34,125 nucleotides of DNA, taken from assembly GCA_024639005.1 (NCBI GenBank), contig JAHEJD010000013.1, positions 1 to 34,125 on the forward strand, in the 5' to 3' direction. The position numbers were made by a program, and so were the translations under genes. The stretch comes from Chromatiaceae bacterium. Lineage in GTDB: Bacteria > Pseudomonadota > Gammaproteobacteria > Chromatiales > Chromatiaceae. This document shows, one piece after another, positions 31,358 through 34,125 of this stretch (positions are counted from its first letter, which is position 1; each line of letters begins with the position of its first letter). The notes below the pieces were generated by a model. The model was given only the letters and a program-made list of their open reading frames with translations, was not told where the DNA came from and did not search any database.

Positions 31358-32206
31358 ATGACTGATTACATCCTGCCCTTTGGTTTCGCGCTGCTCACCT
31401 GGTGGTTGAGCACCGGTGTGATCCTGTACCTTAATCACCTGCCGCGGGATACCTACCGCTGGAGCATGCTGGTCGCCAGCTTCATACTGGCCGCCTGCCT
31501 GTACGGCCTGCACACGGGCAGCAGCAATACCACCGAGATGGGCGCACTGCTCGCCTTCTCACAGGCCCTGCTGGTCTGGGCCTGGCTGGAGATGAGCTAC
31601 TTCATGGGTTTTGTTACCGGACCCTGCAAGCTCGCCTGTCCGCCAGATATCACCGGTTGGGCACGCTTCCGGCTGGCGCTGAAGACCAGTCTGCATCACG
31701 AGGCCGCGGTCGTCGCCCTTGGCGTCTCGATCATCCTACTCACCTGGGACGCACCAAACCAATTCGGGACCTGGACCTTCGTCACCCTGTGGTCGATGCG
31801 CTGGAGCGCAAAGTTGAATCTGTTCCTGGGCGTTCCCAACGTGAACGAGGACTGGTTTCCCGCGCACCTGCGCTTCCTGACGACCTATATGCGGCGACGT
31901 TCGATGAATCTGCTGTTTCCGGTTGTGATCACTGCGTCGACTATGCTGGTTACCTGGCTGTTCCTGCTGGCCGTCATGGCATCCGGCGATTTCAACCGAA
32001 CCGGGTTTACGCTGGTCGCCTCGCTGATGGCGCTGGCCGTGCTCGAGCACTGGTTCCTGGTCCTGCCGCTGCACGACACCGCGCTTTGGAACTGGGCCCT
32101 CAGGCTCGCCGGCAGGACCGCCACCGAGCACGCGGGTCGCTCGCCCTCGCCTTCTTGTCGAAGAAGGCCCGCCGTCTGGCGGCGTCGCTCGAGTAACCCG
32201 GCCTGA
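31358..32206 (+). CDS. puhE: Photosynthetic complex assembly protein PuhE
   Basis: 282 residues. Polytopic membrane protein (about seven helices), DUF3623/PuhE family: ILPFGFALLTWWLSTGVILYLNHLP, the motif LVWAWLEMSYFMGFVTGP, LKTSLHHEAAVVALG, WSAKLNLFLGVPNVNEDWFPAHLRFLTTYM and LPLHDTALWNWAL. In Rhodobacter PuhE affects reaction-centre and LH1 levels. The last 25 or so residues are Ser/Arg/Pro-rich (GRSPSPSCRRRPAVWRRRSSNPA) and are encoded by two adjacent stem-loops, so the natural C-terminus is uncertain. Last gene of the superoperon, 39 bases after puhC. Confidence 0.92.
   Translation: MTDYILPFGFALLTWWLSTGVILYLNHLPRDTYRWSMLVASFILAACLYGLHTGSSNTTEMGALLAFSQALLVWAWLEMSYFMGFVTGPCKLACPPDITGWARFRLALKTSLHHEAAVVALGVSIILLTWDAPNQFGTWTFVTLWSMRWSAKLNLFLGVPNVNEDWFPAHLRFLTTYMRRRSMNLLFPVVITASTMLVTWLFLLAVMASGDFNRTGFTLVASLMALAVLEHWFLVLPLHDTALWNWALRLAGRTATEHAGRSPSPSCRRRPAVWRRRSSNPA
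32149..32182 (+). repeat. Two adjacent stem-loops at the 3' end of puhE
   Basis: First hairpin at 32149-32168: GCCTTCTT / AAGAAGGC, 8 bp, loop GTCG. Second at 32169-32182: CCGCC / GGCGG, loop GTCT. They sit inside the open frame, about 25 bases before the stop. They may protect the mRNA 3' end or belong to a small inserted repeat; neither is a classical intrinsic terminator because no T-run follows. Confidence 0.6.
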
Positions 32207-32379
32207 TGTTTAGGACCACGGCCCCGAGTCGGCTGGCAGCCGCCCCTGATACAACCGTAGAGGCCAAATTTTTCGCACCATTTCCGTGCAAATTTATGGG
32301 CGCGCGTCCATGGAATTTTTGCCGTCGTCCCGACAAAAACAGACATCGGGACGGCCTCATTCAAATCCGAAAAATTAGA

Positions 32380-32397
32380 CGTCAATTCCGCTTTACA
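32380..32397. promoter_or_regulatory. Weak PpsR-like box upstream of the HemN-like gene
   Basis: CGTCAATTCCGCTTTACA matches TGT-N12-ACA except for the first base. No second box lies 7-8 bases away on either side, unlike the three strong operators in the window. It lies almost 390 bases before the start codon. Suggestive only. Confidence 0.3.
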
Positions 32398-32767
32398 TTG
32401 TGCTAGATTTTACTTCATCGACGCTCCCCCGCGAGGATAGGCCTGACCAGACTCCCGCAACACTTTGCCGCTGCAGAGTGTTGATTAAGCAGAAGATTAA
32501 CGGGGATTCACAGGTCGAAAATTCGCGGGGATTGGCGCCGATCCGGGAGAAAGTCGGCTGCGCCGTTTCAAGTCGGCTGAAGCGCCCGCTGAGGGGCGCG
32601 AGCAGGTCTTCCACAAGGACACGCAGCCGGATTCTGGACTGCAGCAGACACAGCCAATGTGCTGCCTCAGCGACAGACCGGGATGCGCCATGACCAACCG
32701 CTACCGGCGATCTGAATCTCTGACGACGGACGACCGGACGCAATCCGCCAGCCCGAGATGGCGGGAC

Positions 32768-32774
32768 AGGGGGA
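32768..32774 (+). promoter_or_regulatory. Ribosome binding site of the HemN-like gene
   Basis: AGGGGGA lies nine bases before the ATG at 32784 and supports that start. Confidence 0.65.
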
Positions 32775-32783
32775 ACGACTGAA

Positions 32784-34115
32784 ATGGCATCGAACAGCGA
32801 ACTCGATATCCCACAAGCCCTGATCGCACGCTATACCCAGATCGGGACTGCGACCAAAGACGACGCGCTTTTCTGCTCGCGGATCGGCGTAACGCCCGAC
32901 GACTATGCGGAGGCCTTGTCAGCGCCGGACGACGATGACGACGCGCCGATCACGCTGTACGTGCACCTCCCGTTTTGTGCGGTCCGCTGCCTGAATTGCG
33001 ACAATAACACCTCCATCACCCACGACTCCGCCGAGATCGATCGCTACCTCGACGCGCTGGAACGCGAGGTCGTGCAGATGACGAATACCCAGGGCAAAGG
33101 AAGACGGGTGCAGCAGCTACACCTCGGTGGTGGTTCTCCGAACTATTTGAGCGACCACCAGCTGGTGCGTCTAATGACCGTCCTGGATCGCCATTTCCAT
33201 ATCGATACCGACACCGAGACCTCGCTCGACGCGAACCCCAAGAACACGTCGCCGAATCAGCTGGCATTGCTGCATGGCCTGGGCTTCCGTCGGATTACCT
33301 TTGGCCTGCGCGACCTGGATCCCGCGGTCCAGCTCGCGATTGGCCGCGTGAGTTCAGTCGACATGATTCGCGACGTCTTCGATAGCGCCCGAGATGTCGG
33401 TTTCCAGACCGTCAGTACAGATGTGATGTACGGACTACCGCGCCAGAGCGCCGCGAGTATCGAACGCACCGTGGAGAACCTGCTCGAGCTGGCACCGGAC
33501 AGGATCTCGTGCTACGCCTTTACGCGGCGTGCCGCGCAGCGCACCCACCAGCGCGCCATCGACCCCTGTGACATGCCGTCGCTGGCAGACAAGCTGGCGC
33601 TGTTCAACGGTATCGTTGAAGGCCTGACCTCAGACTATACCTGGGTTGGCCTCGACAGCTTTGCGAAACAAGGCGATCAACTCTGCCAGGCGCAGGCGGA
33701 GCAACGTCTCAGAAAGAACTGGATCGGCTATACGCAACAAGCGCAGTCGGATCTATATGGTTTTGGCACCAATGCAATCAGCGACCTGCAGGGCTTTTGT
33801 GTGCAGAATCACTTGCAGATCTCACCTTGGGAAGAAGCGGTGCACCATGGGGCGTTCCCAATCCGCGGCGGCATAAAGTTGAGCCATCGGGATCGGCAGC
33901 GGCGCGAGGCGATGACCCAACTGATGTGCAATATGGAGCTGCGCGACTATGCTGCGTTGTTCGATCATGACGAACAACCGCCGTCGGCCTGGTCCGGTTA
34001 CGCCCGCGACGGCCTGCTGTCGATCACCTCTGAGGGCATGAGTATTACGCCGCAGGGGCGCTACATGCTGCATCAACTGTGGAGCGGTCCGACGACTGCG
34101 CTGTCCAGCGCGTAG
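32784..34115 (+). CDS. Divergent HemN-like radical SAM protein
   Basis: 443 residues, HemN length and overall order. Radical SAM cluster motif C65-AVR-C69-LN-C72 after Y59-V-H-L-P-F, then LHLGGGSPNYLS, STDVMYGLPRQS (Asp213), WVGLDSFAKQGDQLCQAQAEQRLRKNWIGYTQQ and GFGTNAISDLQGF, which align with the HemN C-terminal half. Compared with E. coli HemN several marked residues differ. The N-terminal PRYTSYPT segment is missing, the fourth Cys of CxxxCxxCxC is Asn74, the SAM-region Glu is Asp149 (SLDANP), the Gln of SMGVQD is Arg176 (TFGLRD), and YAHLP is replaced by YAFTRRA. It is therefore a HemN relative whose reaction may not be coproporphyrinogen III decarboxylation. Its place beside the puh genes suggests a tetrapyrrole or photosynthesis role. 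Confidence 0.85.
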   Translation: MASNSELDIPQALIARYTQIGTATKDDALFCSRIGVTPDDYAEALSAPDDDDDAPITLYVHLPFCAVRCLNCDNNTSITHDSAEIDRYLDALEREVVQMTNTQGKGRRVQQLHLGGGSPNYLSDHQLVRLMTVLDRHFHIDTDTETSLDANPKNTSPNQLALLHGLGFRRITFGLRDLDPAVQLAIGRVSSVDMIRDVFDSARDVGFQTVSTDVMYGLPRQSAASIERTVENLLELAPDRISCYAFTRRAAQRTHQRAIDPCDMPSLADKLALFNGIVEGLTSDYTWVGLDSFAKQGDQLCQAQAEQRLRKNWIGYTQQAQSDLYGFGTNAISDLQGFCVQNHLQISPWEEAVHHGAFPIRGGIKLSHRDRQRREAMTQLMCNMELRDYAALFDHDEQPPSAWSGYARDGLLSITSEGMSITPQGRYMLHQLWSGPTTALSSA

Positions 34116-34125
34116 GCTGAGTTAG

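Larger units (their letters stand above)
32207..32783. other. 577-base gap between puhE and the HemN-like gene
   Basis: The first 200 bases are AT-richer than the surroundings. They contain an imperfect stem-loop (32324-32333 pairing with 32346-32355, 12-base loop) and a PpsR-like box with one mismatch (CGT-N12-ACA, 32380-32397). The second half has short direct repeats: CGGGGATT at 32501 and 32526, AAGTCGGCTG at 32551 and 32570. Short open frames exist on both strands but none resembles a known protein. The promoter of the HemN-like gene is presumably here. Confidence 0.55.

Noticed and set aside
32393-32743. 116-residue minus-strand open frame between puhE and the HemN-like gene
   Set aside because: No recognisable domain and no good ribosome binding site; it could be a remnant of a repeat element but nothing supports a real protein.

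Overview
The window is high-GC DNA from a purple, type-II reaction-centre phototroph in the Proteobacteria. Gene content and order fit a gammaproteobacterium (Chromatiales-like purple bacterium or an aerobic anoxygenic phototroph), but the sequence alone does not fix genus or family. About two thirds of it (10.4-34.1 kb) is a photosynthesis gene cluster. The left third (1-10.3 kb) is a cell-envelope/aerotolerance operon.

Left region, all on the minus strand and read from right to left: MoxR AAA+ ATPase, DUF58 protein, DUF4381 membrane protein, BatA (von Willebrand A domain), a BatB-BatC fusion (vWA + TPR + very long acidic Q/E/A/G tract) and BatD. From DUF58 to BatD the genes are joined by 4-base stop/start overlaps. 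A multidomain protein (acyl carrier domain + fatty acyl-AMP ligase + start of an acyltransferase domain) follows 52 bases downstream and runs off the left edge.

Photosynthesis region. A small BLUF blue-light photoreceptor gene (minus) diverges from acsF, the oxygen-dependent Mg-protoporphyrin ester cyclase (plus). Then come a PpsR/CrtJ-type regulator, bchP, a PucC-family membrane protein and bchG (all minus), followed by a second PpsR paralogue (minus). From 19.2 kb a long plus-strand superoperon runs bchF-bchN-bchB-bchH-bchL-bchM-lhaA-puhA-puhB-puhC-puhE. It covers the Mg-protoporphyrin-to-bacteriochlorophyllide steps and reaction-centre/LH1 assembly. A divergent HemN-like radical SAM gene closes the window. 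Genes for pufLM, bchCXYZ, bchDI and carotenoid synthesis are not in this window.

Regulation can be read directly. Three intergenic regions (BLUF/acsF, upstream of bchG, ppsR/bchF) each hold a pair of 18-bp PpsR/CrtJ-type boxes (TGT-N12-ACA), one perfect and one degenerate, separated by 7-8 bases and lying over likely sigma70 promoter elements. The two PpsR paralogues differ at the cysteine just before the DNA-binding helix-turn-helix: one keeps it, the other has Tyr. Other notable structures are a bchG promoter placed so close that the mRNA should be leaderless, a G-quadruplex-capable GGGGTTATT repeat patch linked to GGGGTCTGACC inverted repeats, a 21-bp imperfect stem between the convergent acsF and ppsR genes, and a HemN paralogue that has lost several residues typical of true coproporphyrinogen III dehydrogenases.
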